A DNA stretch of 64,000 nucleotides from Phallusia mammillata (taxonomy: Eukaryota > Chordata > Ascidiacea > Phlebobranchia > Ascidiidae). Shown here piece after piece: positions 1-10,356 of the stretch (its first letter is position 1; each line of letters starts with the position of its first letter). The stretch covers positions 53,924 to 117,923 of the forward strand of contig QLIY01000496.1 in the NCBI GenBank assembly GCA_003260075.1. The letters are read 5' to 3'. The notes beneath the pieces are model-generated. The model was not told the origin of the DNA. It was given only the letters and a program-made list of their open reading frames with translations, and did not search any database. Both the position numbers and the translations under genes were made by a program.

Positions 1-2656
1 ATAAGATGTCAAAAATGGGTCATCTAATTGTGCCCGGCTTTGAGAAACTAACAATAACATCAAACCAACTTGCACGCGGTTTACTTTCGGCATATAACTT
101 ACTACGACGCGCAAATACATCTGGATATAAATTGCAATGCAGAAACTGTATCTTAGTTTCATTTCGACTGACAACAACCACATACACCGAATGATTCTCA
201 TAGCAAAGGCACGCTATGTTACACAGTAGTTTAATCAGTGAAAACATACTTTTATTGGAAAAAATATCACAAAAAAAGTGTTTTCACGCCGTGAGTACTT
301 ATGAATCCATGAAAACGCTTCACAAATGAGGATTTATTTGTACAGAAACCGTCAGCACTTTAGCGGTCAAGTGCTTTCAAACCACGAAAGCGCTACGGAA
401 CTTAAACGAATTGGCAATCTGGGCTTGGCAAAGATATAAAGTCAGGGATACTGTAAAGTTAAAGGGCCTTTGACCGCTTGTCATACCCCCCCCCCTCAAA
501 CCACGAAAGCGCTACGGAACTTAAACGAATTGGCAATCTGGGCGTGGTAAAGATATAAAGTCAGGGATACTGTAAAGTTAAAGGGCCTTTGACCGTTTGT
601 CATGAAAAGAAAAGGTTTTTTCACAACAAACAATCGAAATTTCGGAGTGTATTAAAAAACATTGACAACAAATCTATTTGAAACGAAGACAAAACACGTA
701 GTAAGGTATTATATTTTTGCCAGCTGACAAGGAAGCGGTGTAATTAACGTTAAGTCCGTACACAGTATGCTTAACACACAATCCGACCAGACAGAAACGA
801 GTTTGTGCGACAAAGAACGTTACGTGTGGGGCGTGGGCTTGGTGCCCGCTGATTGGTAAAGTTGTAACGGTTGAGAGCACACGCCTTTTTCTCTTTTGTC
901 CGTCAGGAAAACGAAGTCAAAACGACACAGCGACCATATGCTGTTTCTCGAGACTCGATAAACGTCCTGAATGAATATTTGTACTAAACACTGTCACTTT
1001 GCTAAACACGAGCCTTCGCTGACCTAACAGCATTTTGCGGCCACTGCAGATCAAAGGACCCTTTCTAATTCTTTTTCATTTAGCTAAAATACTCCATACA
1101 CATTATTTGAATCACTCCTAACGTCTGCCTGGACTACCACTAAAAGAACGGAGTAATATGTTCGTTGTTTTTTTGTCCCGTTCTGACCCAGTACCAATTT
1201 GCCTGCAGTTACGTGATCTAACTATATATTCTTTTCACAAAGAAATGCTTCTTCTAAAAGCGGATTGAAACCGAATTAAAGTAATCTTGCAATACAGTTG
1301 CATTCCTCAAGAAACATTTTTCGTGTTAGAAGTAGAACGGCATTGGAGTAAATGTTTTTTATTTAGGTTTACTCAGGATGTGTTTGAAGAGGCAATTACC
1401 AAACAATAGCTCTGTTCAGAAGAACTCACGTTGACTTTTGTGCGTGTGTTTTCAGACATTTAAGCCAAAAAAATACAACTAAACGCAATGCGCTAAGGAT
1501 AGATTGGCCACTGGTTATGTGCGTTTTAAAATCGGTGGTCCGACTGGTTACAACTCAGCTGTAACGCGATCTCCACAGACGTTTTGTCTCGCAATTCAAA
1601 AAACAAACCAAGTTGTAACGGCAACTAGCCAAAACATAAGTTCTTGTGCTAGGAGCTTGCAAAAACAAGTGGTTACAAAGGTTACTCAGATGGGTTATAT
1701 ACCTATAGTATTTCAGTTTCTCATTTATAGTTTGTCGAAATGAAATCTATTTAAACAGAGCAACAAATCTGATTTGATAAACATGTTGTACAATAGTACA
1801 GCGTGTCATTGATTATTAGATCTGTTTTGTCACTAAACAACGGACTTGCCACAACAGGAATTGATACAGTACACAAAAACATGAATCATTTTGTTTCTTT
1901 GGTCCACAGAACACAAAGCAAATTGATCGACTTGAAAACGAACTATTTCAAGACGACCAAACGGACCCCGTTCAATCTCTAGAAGACCAGACTGTAGTTT
2001 AAATCCTTCCAGTCAAAAGGAATTCCATTAGTAGTTTCGTTTGATTTTTTATCCGTCCCGTTTGAGGTATGTAGTACACTGTCCTGTTTTGTGCGTATTA
2101 TTATAAATAAAGATTACAAGGGAAATATAAGAAGGCTGCCAACTTTCGCTTGAAGCTTAAACCCAACTGTACTTTTTTCAGCAACCAGATTCGGTCACTA
2201 CGCACATAAGTCAAGCTTGCCTGAAAACAAAGGTACACGGTTATGACCAACAAAATCGAAACGTTGCTATGTGCATTCTGGAGTGTTTAGTAACATTTTA
2301 ACTACTGTTTGCAAGTGAAATGCATTCCAGCAGTTTTTAACAGCTGTGGCCAATGCGGACACAAAAATATCAACTTGAAACATTAAACAGGGTAACTCAA
2401 ATGCATTGATGAGTTTGCTTAGTTTAGTTTTTTTTTTATTATTTAATGGCTGGAATTCGGTTTGTGAAAGCAAGAGAGCGAATGCTTTTTAAATTCAATT
2501 TGAACTCACTGAAATTTGCACTGACGATTTTGGTCAGCAAGTTACGATCTTTCATTTTAAGTTACATTTAACCGGTTTAATTACAAACTTCGTGAATTAA
2601 ACAATCAAACCTTGTTGGGTCCTGGACAGGGCAGGTTTCCATGTGAAGGAAAAATA
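1..2656. other. no recognisable gene
   Basis: Short open frames (under 80 codons) on both strands show no family resemblance. It may include the distal 3' exons or UTR of the PPP1R10-like gene, but I could not identify a CCCH zinc finger or Gly-rich tail. A poly-C join lies at 486. Confidence 0.45.
486..495. other. poly-C join with duplicated flanks
   Basis: The ~100 bases before (about 377-482, AACCACGAAAGCGCTACGGA...) reappear after it (about 498-603) with only two or three differences. Confidence 0.8.
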
Positions 2657-2951
2657 CTACACTTTTGCAAGGATGGAACTTCTTATCAAACAGATTAATA
2701 ACTTTTTAACCACGCCATACGAAAACGTTCTAGCCTGCGTTGCATGAAGTATTGGATGTGGTTTCGTGAAGGCTCTCTGGTTGACCCGGCAGTCGTTGAA
2801 ACAAACATCGTTTTTTTCGAATTTCGAAGCTTTATTGCACATGTCGGATTTTTGCAAGGGGCACGTACAAATTGCACAGGCCTCATCCAACAAAACAATA
2901 GTGCAACGACAAATCTCTACTCGATTGTATGAAATCCAAAAAACAACGGAC

Positions 2952-3054
2952 CTTGATAAGCAAGGCGTCCTTCCACGGCGTACTCCTGCCGGTGGCGTTC
3001 CATAACCGATGAACCTGCAATGTCTCCAAAAGTGTAGTAATATTGCAAATAGCG
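2952..3054 (-). CDS. PPP1R10: probable further PPP1R10-like exon
   Basis: On the minus strand one frame reads FGDIAG then MERHRQEYAVEGRLAYQ. This aligns with the human PNUTS stretch DFGEAAKREI...DRHAFETARRLSHD that follows the PP1-docking exon. The acceptor may be the AG just right of 3054. The donor is weak (GTCCGT) and the phase to the neighbouring exon depends on which donor is used there, so the edges are approximate. A different frame stays open across 2657-3370 but is read-through with no family resemblance. Confidence 0.5.
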
Positions 3055-6000
3055 CTATTAAGTACAGCCTGACCACCGAGGATTTTTCGTAGAATTGCCT
3101 TACCTGGGTAAACCTTAATGTTAATCCTAACCCTGCGAAATTTGACCACCTATAACGTTTGACCTTGCTATGACCTTGCGATGCGTTACGCATCACTGAA
3201 TCACCTCTCTCTCCCTCCTCGACCTCGAAATATCGGACAGATTCGAGGTGGGAGTCTTGCACCCAGCGCACAGTTTTCTGAGGGAGACCGTATTTGTTCA
3301 ACTTCGGCTTGGAAGGCTTCGTTTCCATAGGAATGGGTGACGGACTCTTGGATCGCGGTTCAGTCTCCATTGCATCGAAATCACCAGCTGTGACGTAACA
3401 AAGAGGTTACTTTTTTGTTGAGTCAGATGTTTTTACCAAGTAGAAACAAACTTCACACAAGCATTGTTTGGCAACTGAAAATGTGACCCTATAAAGCGTC
3501 ACAGCCTTCTGGCAAAGATAAATACACACTTCAGTTCAACCGGATTCGTTTAATCCGGATCTTTGCCTTTTTCGAACAAAACTTGAGGTAAAAATAATTT
3601 GTAATCTGGTAAGGATTTAGCTAACTGACATCGGTTAATTAGGATCTTCACCCAATAAGGGCAAAATTTTAGTGCAAATGAGTCCAGAAAAACAGAGGTT
3701 TGCTGTATCGGACTTCCAACAGCGAATTTAAAACAAAACACACAAAATGGAAGTGAAAGACTTACCAGCACCAGTAGTAGTTTCATGTACTGGACTAGGT
3801 TTGTGTACAGGTGATGTAGAAGATGGTTTTCCCTTCACAGGTTTCCGTTTAGTTTGTCGCTTCACAGGAAGAGGGATGGAGTTGAGGGCATCCATGAACC
3901 CCTCTGATATCGAAACTGCAGATAAATAGATTAATATACAAGAACTCAAAAATGTCAACATCTTTGAAAATCTGGCCCCCCCCCCGTTGAGGGCATCCAT
4001 GAACCCCTCTGATATCGAAACTGCAGATAAATATAGATTAGTATACAAGAACTCAAAAATGTCAACATCTTTAAAAATCTGGTTTGTCCACTTGGCAAAA
4101 AATACAGATTAGTCTACAGGAAATTAAATTCGGTCATTTTTTAAATACTCTGAAACACTATACACGGATCTGTTCATAAGTTTATTCACAAACATAATGG
4201 CCAAAATACATGTAAATTGACATGGTTTATCATTTAAAGATTTCTGCAAAACTCAAGCAGGTTAAGTGACTTACCTATAATCTGGAATGAAAAGAGTTTT
4301 ATATTTAAAGTTTTATGTTAATAAAGCCGCATACAAGTTTATGAATTTTAGACCGCTTACTTTTCTTGGCAAGTTTAGGTTCTTGTTTTATCTTTTTGTC
4401 AGGAATATTCGAGTCGTCGCTTTCAATGCTACTTCGTTTTCCAGCAACCGCAGTTTTCTGGGATTTTTTAACAGGCTCATCAGTTTCTAATCCTGTTTTT
4501 TCCCCCCCCCCGGCAAGTTTAGGTTCTTGTTTTATCTTTTTGTCAGGAATATTCGAGTCATCGCTTTCAATGCTACTTCGCTTTCCAGCAACTGCAGTTT
4601 TCTGGGATTTTTTAACTGGCTCATCAGTTTCTAATCCTGTTTTTTCAGAAAACAGAAAACATATATTAGCTGCTAAAACAATTGAGCTGTTTATGAAACA
4701 TATATATTTTGCAGGCTAAACCTGCCACAATATTTATAATGTGTTTTCTCTGTAATGTAAACTCACAACTTACCTGTTTTTCGAAACTTTGCAAATGAAG
4801 GAGCACGAGCCACAGGTGGTGGTTTGTGGTCTTTGGACTTTAAACTTTCTTTTTTTGTAACTTTCTCAGCTTTATTCTTTTGCAACTTTGGCTTTTCCTT
4901 TTTCTTTGCATCTGTTGCAAGAGACAAACAAAGAGTTAATTGGCACGGAATTTGTTTTTAAAGTCAATTAGAAGTAACATGACATGGTTTTTGATTTACA
5001 TAAAATGTTTGGAATGTTTACTCCTAAACTATCTTTACAAAATAGCAAAAAAATCAAAATAAAGTTTGCTTTATCTGTAACGATTGCATAGGCTGTCCAC
5101 TACAAGACGATGTTAATATGTTTTGTCAAACAAGTGTGCACTGTCTTCAACATTATATATTATGCCAAACAATTAATTTTAGTACTTTGTAATTTGACTC
5201 CCAATCATTAAATCTTATTGTTTTGTAATACCTGTGGAAGAAGGGCCCGAAGTGTCTCGGATAATCGACAGCCAGTTTCCCATGAGTTGACCAGAAGCAA
5301 CCTTCACTTNACGATTGCATAGGCTGTCCACTACAAGACGATGTTAATATGCTTTGCAACACAAGTGTGCACTGTCTTCAACATTATATATATTATGCCA
5401 AACAAATAATTTTAGTACTTTTGACTCCCAATCATTAAATCTTATTGTTTTGTAATACCTGTGGAAGAAGGGCCCGAAGTGTCTCGGATAATCGACAGCC
5501 AGTTTCCCATGAGTTGACCAGAAGCAACCTTCACTTCTGCACAAAATAGTAAAACTAAAATAATGCACAAATTTGTCAAAGACTTATTTATCAACAACAC
5601 ATATTTTTAATCTTTCACACAAAAATACACACACATGGATGCTATACTTACTTGGACCCCCCCCCCATCAACAACACATATTTTTAATCTTTCACACAAA
5701 AATACACACACATGATCAGATTTGATGCTATACTTACTTGGGCCCCCCCCCCCTTCCGCAAAAAATTCAAAACACAAGTAATTTAAATGTTTTAATGTGG
5801 CAAGTTTCTGGATAATGCATTTAGCCAGAAAGAACAACTATTTTTAACTAATATCACAAAACAACTTTTCTAACAATTTTAACACCTCCACAAGCGTGGT
5901 TAATGTGTACTCATATCATCTTTGGACACAGAAGTTAAGATATTAAACAGTTTCCAGAGTCTGCAGCTTATTTATCATGAAATAGATCTATGCTTTAATT

Positions 6001-6311
6001 TGAAGACCTTGTTTACATTTTATTTGGTTAAAGATAGTAGCCTAGTTGCTCACTCTGGTAAATTTACATTTAGGGTAAAGATAGATATGCAAATGAACTG
6101 GAAAGGCTATTGCTTTAACACAGATAAAACAGATATACACCAGTGATGAGCAATAAACACAAAGGATCCCCCCCCCCTAAGTGGTCTATTTTGAGTGGTA
6201 GGCGGTGCAATAACTGTGAATAAAAAACATACACATGAGAAAAAACACATTTCACATTTCAAATAAAAATAAAACATAATTCACTCTGTTAGCAATCAGG
6301 TCAGTGCCAAG

Positions 6312-6402
<91 letters not shown>

Positions 6403-9400
6403 ACGAACATGATTTTGCAAGGGCTTTCACAATCTTTGGTGTGTTGTTTTGTTTTAAGTGGTCTATTTTGAGTGGCAGGCGGTGCAATAACTGTGAATAA
6501 AAACATACACATGAGAAAAAACACATTTCACAATTCACATTTCATATAAAACATAAATCACTCTGTTAGCAATCAGGTCAGTGCCAAGGTTTGGTCCCAT
6601 GAACAAAACAACTTCCGCAAAAAATTCAAAACACAAGTAATTTAAATGTTTTAATGTGGTAAGTCTCTGAATAATGCATTTAGCCAGAAAAGAACAACTA
6701 TTTTTTAACTTATGTCACAAAACAGCTTTTCTCACAATTTTAACACCTCCAAAAGTGTGGTTAATGTGTACTTATATCATCTTTGAACACAGAAGTTAAG
6801 ATATTAAACAGTTTCCAGAGTCTGCAGCCTACTTATCATGAAATAGATCTATGCTTTTATTTGAAGACCTTGTTTACATTTTATCTGGTTAAAGAGAGTA
6901 GCCCAGTTGCTTACTCTGGTAAATTTACATGTAGGTTAAAAATAGATATGCAAATGAACTGCAAAGGCTATTGCTTTAACACTGATGAAACAAATATACA
7001 CCAGTGAGGCAATAAAAACAAAGGACTCAAAAAAGTTTACTGCTATACATCAACGGAAATAAACCAACAAAAAGATCATGACCACAAAAACAATATTTTG
7101 AGCTAATTGTGGAGGAATCATTGGTAGTTTTTAGAAGTCACATAGTAGACAGACAGAAATATGACTTTGCAAATTTAGTTTGTCATAACATATTTCATTT
7201 TCATATTGTAACATGAACATGCCGTATCTGACATGCCTAAAAAATACAGCAGTGTCATGAAATAATGCCAAAAGCCTAATATCACAGGCAATCTTTTCCA
7301 CAATATTTTATGCACACCTGCTTCTAACATGCATATCATGAAGCAAAAAATCTTAACAATATTGAGCAACACGGTAAAAACGGCATTGTTTGGACCAGTT
7401 ATTTATCTACAGAAATGTTTATATCTATATATATATATATATACATAGCATTTCACATTGCTTTTAACAGAAAAATTTAGTAATCTTTGGGGATGTGCAA
7501 CCTGCAGCTTGCGGGCCAAATGCGACCCAATAACTAAGGTTGCGGCCCGCAGATATGTATGGATTTTAAATGCACTGGAAAACTGATCGAATTATTATAC
7601 ATATACTTTTGAGCAGATAATGCACCCAGTGCCTTTTTTCTGCAACCTGACAATATGCGGCTAAAATCAAATGCAAATTTTACTTGTCAACTCAATAGGC
7701 ATGTATTTGGTATGAAACAAAGTAAAACCACCTTCTGTTATATAAAGGTGCGGCCTGCGATCTAAACATGGTCATTGTATTCGGCCCACAGTGACAAAGG
7801 TAACACACCCTAGTTTTATAATATTAGGAAGTCTATAACAACAGTGATTGTTGAAACATCTGCAAAATATATTATCTGCAGTTAGATATATCTCTCTCTA
7901 TATATATTTTTGAATAAATTTTATTATATTTCACAAGCAATATCAAACTAATTTGTCTAGCAACTTGCAACAATTTTCAAAAACAGGCAATAATTTCTTT
8001 TCAGGAAATCTGATGAAGGCATAAAAGGCACTATTATTCTTTGAATTGTGCATTAATCTGACCAAACAAGTTTTTGGGGCATTAATCTTACTTTAAACAT
8101 GTCACACTTACAAACATGATATCACAACCAGAAAATGTAAAACACCTGCAGAGTGAATTTTGCAATGCAAAGCTGCGTTTTAAACAAAAGGCGCAGCAGT
8201 GCAGCTAATTCTAAACACAAACCCCCCCCCCTTTGGGGCATTAATCTTACTTTAAACATGTCACACTTACAAACATGATTTCACAACCAGAAAATGTTAA
8301 ACACCTGCAGAGTGAATTTTGCATTCCAAAGCTGCGTTTTAAACAAAAGGCGCAGCAGTGCAGCTAATTCCAAACACAAACCCCTAAACCAGGGGTGCAC
8401 GCACCCCCAAGGGGTGCATCCCCCCCCCCCCTAAACATTTCTATCATTACATAACTCAGTTTAAAGGAAGTTTTTTTCTTGCCAAATGTGTATGTTCATT
8501 TCTAATGCCGATAAATTATCGGTCGCTTTTACACCACTGAGCTTGTTTTATCGCTACGGTGGTGCGAGTTTGCAGCCGCGCGATCTTGTTATTGCTGTTT
8601 TACATGTGTGTGTTTTGCATTTTGTCGCTTTTAAAGAAATTTGGCCCCCCCCCCTGTCATTATCCTGATGAAGGCGTCTTGTATAGGACGTCGAAACGTC
8701 GAATGTTTATAATAAAAACTGCTAGATGAGCAATACTTGGTCATACATTATGCCTGGCAGCAATAGCTTATTTCGTGTATATTCAGGTTATCTTAGATTT
8801 ACACCAAAAACTTACTGTACACAAGGCATTATTCAACTAACCAACCACCAGTTTTTTGATTTTTAATCCCCCCCCCCCCTAAACATTTCTATCATTACAT
8901 AACTCAGTTTAAAGGAAGTTTTTTTTTTGCCAAATTTGTATATTTAGGTTATCTTAGATTTACACCAAAAACTTACTTTACACAAGGCATTATTTAACTA
9001 ACCAACCACCAGTTTTTTTATTTTTAAATTTAACACCCATTATACCTTTAAGATTTCCAGTATAAGTGGCATGTTGTCGACTTTCTTTGCGTCACTTAAC
9101 CAAGCGTTCATGACTGTCCATCCTCCATTAGATACAAACTTGTTCAGCAATTCTGCTGACTCCGTAACTCGAAGAATGTTGAGATATACACATCGACTCA
9201 CAAGCTGCTTGGCATTTTTCATCAATCTTAAAAAACGTGGATTTTATTAAGTCATTACTTGCAACTTGTAAAACAATTCAACATGAAAGTGGTGTGGTTG
9301 GCCAGGCGGCCAAATATGGCACTTCCCAACAAGATCTCTGGCGTGCAGGACCACTGTACCGCATGCAAAACCTAAACAGGAGCAGGCGGTACTTGATGCT

Positions 9401-9966
9401 AAACTTTTTCTTGTAGTCACGACACATTGACATGTAGCTGCCATACTTTGCAGACGGAGTGTTTGGAACATTTCTATGGTTGAGGTGGCGTTGTGCGATT
9501 GACAAGCTATTTTGTGTCCTATACCCCCCCCCCCTGTCCCGCATGCAAAAGCAATTATGTCGGGTATAATGCAAGTGATAAACAGCAGGCAGTACTTGAT
9601 GCTAAACTTTTTCTTGTAGTCACGATACATTGACATGCAGCTGCCATACTTTGCAGACAGTGTTTGGAACATTTCTATGGTTGAGGTGGCGTTGAGCGAT
9701 TGACAAGCTATTTTGTGTCCTATGTCTGCTTTGTAGGTGGTTGTTTATCAACAATGCCGCATGAATCCACAAAGCATGTGCAAACTTTTGCTTTTATTTA
9801 GAGATCTTACTATACAGACATTTCATGTGCTAACAACAATTGCTCTTGTTCTCTAGACTTACTTGATCATTTTCTCCATCTCCTCGCTTCCGTTTACTCC
9901 ACCTTTGATGTTTAGCATCGCAGCAAGAGCTTTAAGAAGGACTAGGGGATCGGCAGGAGTTTCCAT
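2952..9966 (-). CDS. PPP1R10: PPP1R10/PNUTS-like PP1 nuclear targeting subunit (3' end not found)
   Basis: This is a nuclear scaffold that docks protein phosphatase 1 and acts in transcription and RNA processing; the role comes from the family. Exons read right to left: 9863-9966 (start METPADPLVLLKAL), 9046-9226, 6403-6490 (reads HLKQNNTPKIVKALAK), 5459-5536 (reads GQLMGNWLSIIRDTS), 4774-4911 (Lys-rich), 4361-4492, 3766-3915 (GFMDALNSIPLP), about 3205-3387 and probably about 2952-3054 (reads FGDIAG then MERHRQEYAVEGRLAYQ). The first exons form the TFIIS N-terminal-like (LW) domain. QKTVRW in the 3205-3387 exon matches the PP1-docking RVxF motif of human PNUTS (RKSVTW). Splice phases agree across the first well-resolved exons and across 5459 to 3205. 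The exon upstream of 5459 is lost in poly-C, and several exons are present twice because of assembly joins. The Gly/Pro-rich tail and CCCH zinc finger of vertebrate PNUTS were not found. Confidence 0.85.
3205..3387 (-). CDS. PPP1R10: PPP1R10-like exon with PP1-docking motif
   Basis: The exon encodes KYGLPQKTVRWVQDSHLESV then RYFEVEEGER. KTVRW corresponds to the RVxF-type PP1 docking site of PNUTS, and the following acidic, aromatic stretch aligns with the human segment after it. The acceptor at 3388-3389 is in phase with the exon at 3766-3915. The donor at the left edge is uncertain because several GT sites lie between 3180 and 3205. Confidence 0.78.
3976..3985. other. poly-C join with duplicated flanks (PPP1R10-like exon edge)
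   Basis: 3883-3975 and 3986-4085 are near-identical and include the start of the GFMDALN exon and its acceptor. Only the left copy continues into the full exon. Confidence 0.8.
4502..4511. other. poly-C join with duplicated PPP1R10-like exon
   Basis: Exon 4361-4492 is repeated as 4512-4636 with a few silent differences (for example GTCGTC versus GTCATC). Each copy keeps one true splice edge. Confidence 0.85.
5310..5310. other. single-N join with duplicated PPP1R10-like exon
   Basis: About 5080-5309 and 5311-5537 are two versions of the same segment, including the exon at 5232-5309 / 5459-5536. They differ by small indels. Confidence 0.85.
5657..5665. other. poly-C join with duplicated flanks
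   Basis: ATCAACAACACATATTTTTA... occurs before (from about 5591) and after (from 5666). Each copy ends in CTTACTTGG, an exon donor on the minus strand whose exon body is lost in the poly-C. Confidence 0.75.
5743..5753. other. poly-C join
   Basis: Sequence right of it (5754-6167) is a second version of 6613-7020. Confidence 0.75.
6168..6177. other. poly-C join inside a PPP1R10-like exon copy
   Basis: Immediately right (6178-6213) is a truncated copy of the 6403-6490 exon and its acceptor. The following 6214-6311 matches 6491-6590. Confidence 0.75.
6313..6402. other. 90-base poly-C in PPP1R10-like exon
   Basis: The minus-strand frame runs from the TFIIS-like exon (KALAKSC) into 90 Gs read as poly-Gly. 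The conserved remainder of the domain is missing here, so the tract replaces real sequence. Confidence 0.8.
7485..7812. mobile_element. probable hAT-related MITE with GCGGCC(C/T)GC words
   Basis: GGGATGTGCAACCTGCAGCT then GCGGGCCAAATGCGACCC at the left, with GCGGCCCGCAG, GCGGCCTGCG and TTCGGCCCACAGTG inside and at the right. This layout resembles a common non-autonomous hAT type. No target duplication was resolved. Confidence 0.4.
8222..8231. other. poly-C join with duplicated flanks
   Basis: About 8074-8221 and 8232-8385 are near-identical (TTGGGGCATTAATCTTACTT...). Confidence 0.8.
8420..8431. other. poly-C join; right flank duplicated at 8880
   Basis: TAAACATTTCTATCATTACA follows both this tract and the tract at 8868-8879. 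Confidence 0.75.
8645..8654. other. poly-C tract inside polymorphic insertion
   Basis: The tract splits the ~290-base mobile insert at 8486-8775. No duplicated flank is seen, so interior sequence may be missing. Confidence 0.6.
8665..8700 (+). ncRNA. hammerhead-ribozyme-like core
   Basis: CTGATGA (8665-8671) is followed by a potential stem, GGCGTC (8673-8678) with GACGTC (8687-8692, one G-U pair) around an 8-base loop, then GAAAC (8693-8697). The order matches the conserved core and stem II of hammerhead ribozymes, with one extra A after CTGATGA. Stems I and III and a cleavage site were not identified, so catalysis is not shown. Confidence 0.4.
8868..8879. other. poly-C join between filled and empty alleles
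   Basis: The left side is the insertion-bearing version (8432-8867). The right side (8880-9030) is the version without the insertion. Confidence 0.75.
9046..9226 (-). CDS. PPP1R10: PPP1R10-like exon, TFIIS-N/LW domain
   Basis: The exon encodes QLVSRCVYLNILRVTESAEL and then FVSNGGWTVMNAWLSDAKK, followed by LILEILK. This is the core of the TFIIS N-terminal-like helical bundle and is nearly superimposable on human PPP1R10. It is bounded by an acceptor at 9227-9228 and a GTATAA donor at its left edge. Confidence 0.88.
9524..9534. other. poly-C join with duplicated intron of PPP1R10-like gene
   Basis: About 9360-9523 and 9535-9722 share GTACTTGATGCTAAACTTTT... and GGTTGAGGTGGCGTTG with indels. 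Confidence 0.75.
9863..9966 (-). CDS. PPP1R10: PPP1R10-like first coding exon
   Basis: The minus-strand ATG at 9966-9964 opens a 104-nt exon ending in AA before GTAAGT. The phase joins exactly to the exon at 9046-9226 to give EEMEKMIK followed by LMKNAKQLVSRC, matching the start of human PPP1R10 in spacing and hydrophobic pattern. Start choice: it is the first in-frame ATG upstream of the conserved DPLVLLKAL segment. Confidence 0.8.
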
Positions 9967-10345
9967 CTGTGAAAAGGAAGAGTTTATCAAAACCTTTTTC
10001 CCCACAGATCTCTTTCAGACCCTTTGGAGGCAATATCTCACCTTTACGATCCAACTAAATCCCGCACACAACCGATGAGAGCAAATATATTATCAGCAGA
10101 CCAGTTTTTACTTTGTTTGTTAAATAAACAACCTACATCAGATAAAAAAATGTAATTCGTAAACATTGCTTTGGTATGCAACTACACTATTATTAGATGG
10201 AATCCAAGCGATCATTGTAATTTGTGGTCTAGATACATTGATAAAGATCATCAAAAAAGTTCTAATTTTTCTCCAGTTTGGATAGTTCATGGAAAATTGA
10301 TTCATGGATTGTCAAACACTTCACAGTTTTTCTCAAATTTGGATG

Positions 10346-10356
10346 CCCCCCCCCCC
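10346..10356. other. poly-C join with duplicated flanks
   Basis: CAGTTTGGATAGTTCATGGA... occurs at about 10274-10345 and 10357-10424. Confidence 0.8.

Larger units (their letters stand above)
8486..8775 (+). mobile_element. polymorphic mobile element with hammerhead-like core
   Basis: Flanking sequence that is interrupted here appears uninterrupted at about 8880-9030. There GCCAAATTTGTATATTTAGG takes the place of GCCAAATGTGTAT + insert + TTCGTGTATATTCAGG. The insert (about 290 bases, itself holding a poly-C join at 8645-8654) ends in ATTATGCCTGGCAGCAATAG, the same 3' end as the copy at 25252-25345. GTGTAT flanks both sides as a likely target duplication. Confidence 0.65.

Noticed and set aside
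2657..3370. 237-codon minus-strand frame
   Set aside because: Only the first ~70 codons match PNUTS; the rest runs through a probable intron in the wrong frame relative to the exon at 2952-3054.
4366..4719. 117-codon plus-strand frame with internal repeat
   Set aside because: It is antisense to a duplicated PPP1R10-like exon; the internal repeat is the assembly duplication.
6296..6538. Poly-glycine protein on the minus strand
   Set aside because: It is created by the 90-base C tract, which I interpret as assembly filler.
7420..7445. AT dinucleotide microsatellite
   Set aside because: A short ordinary TA repeat with no further structure.
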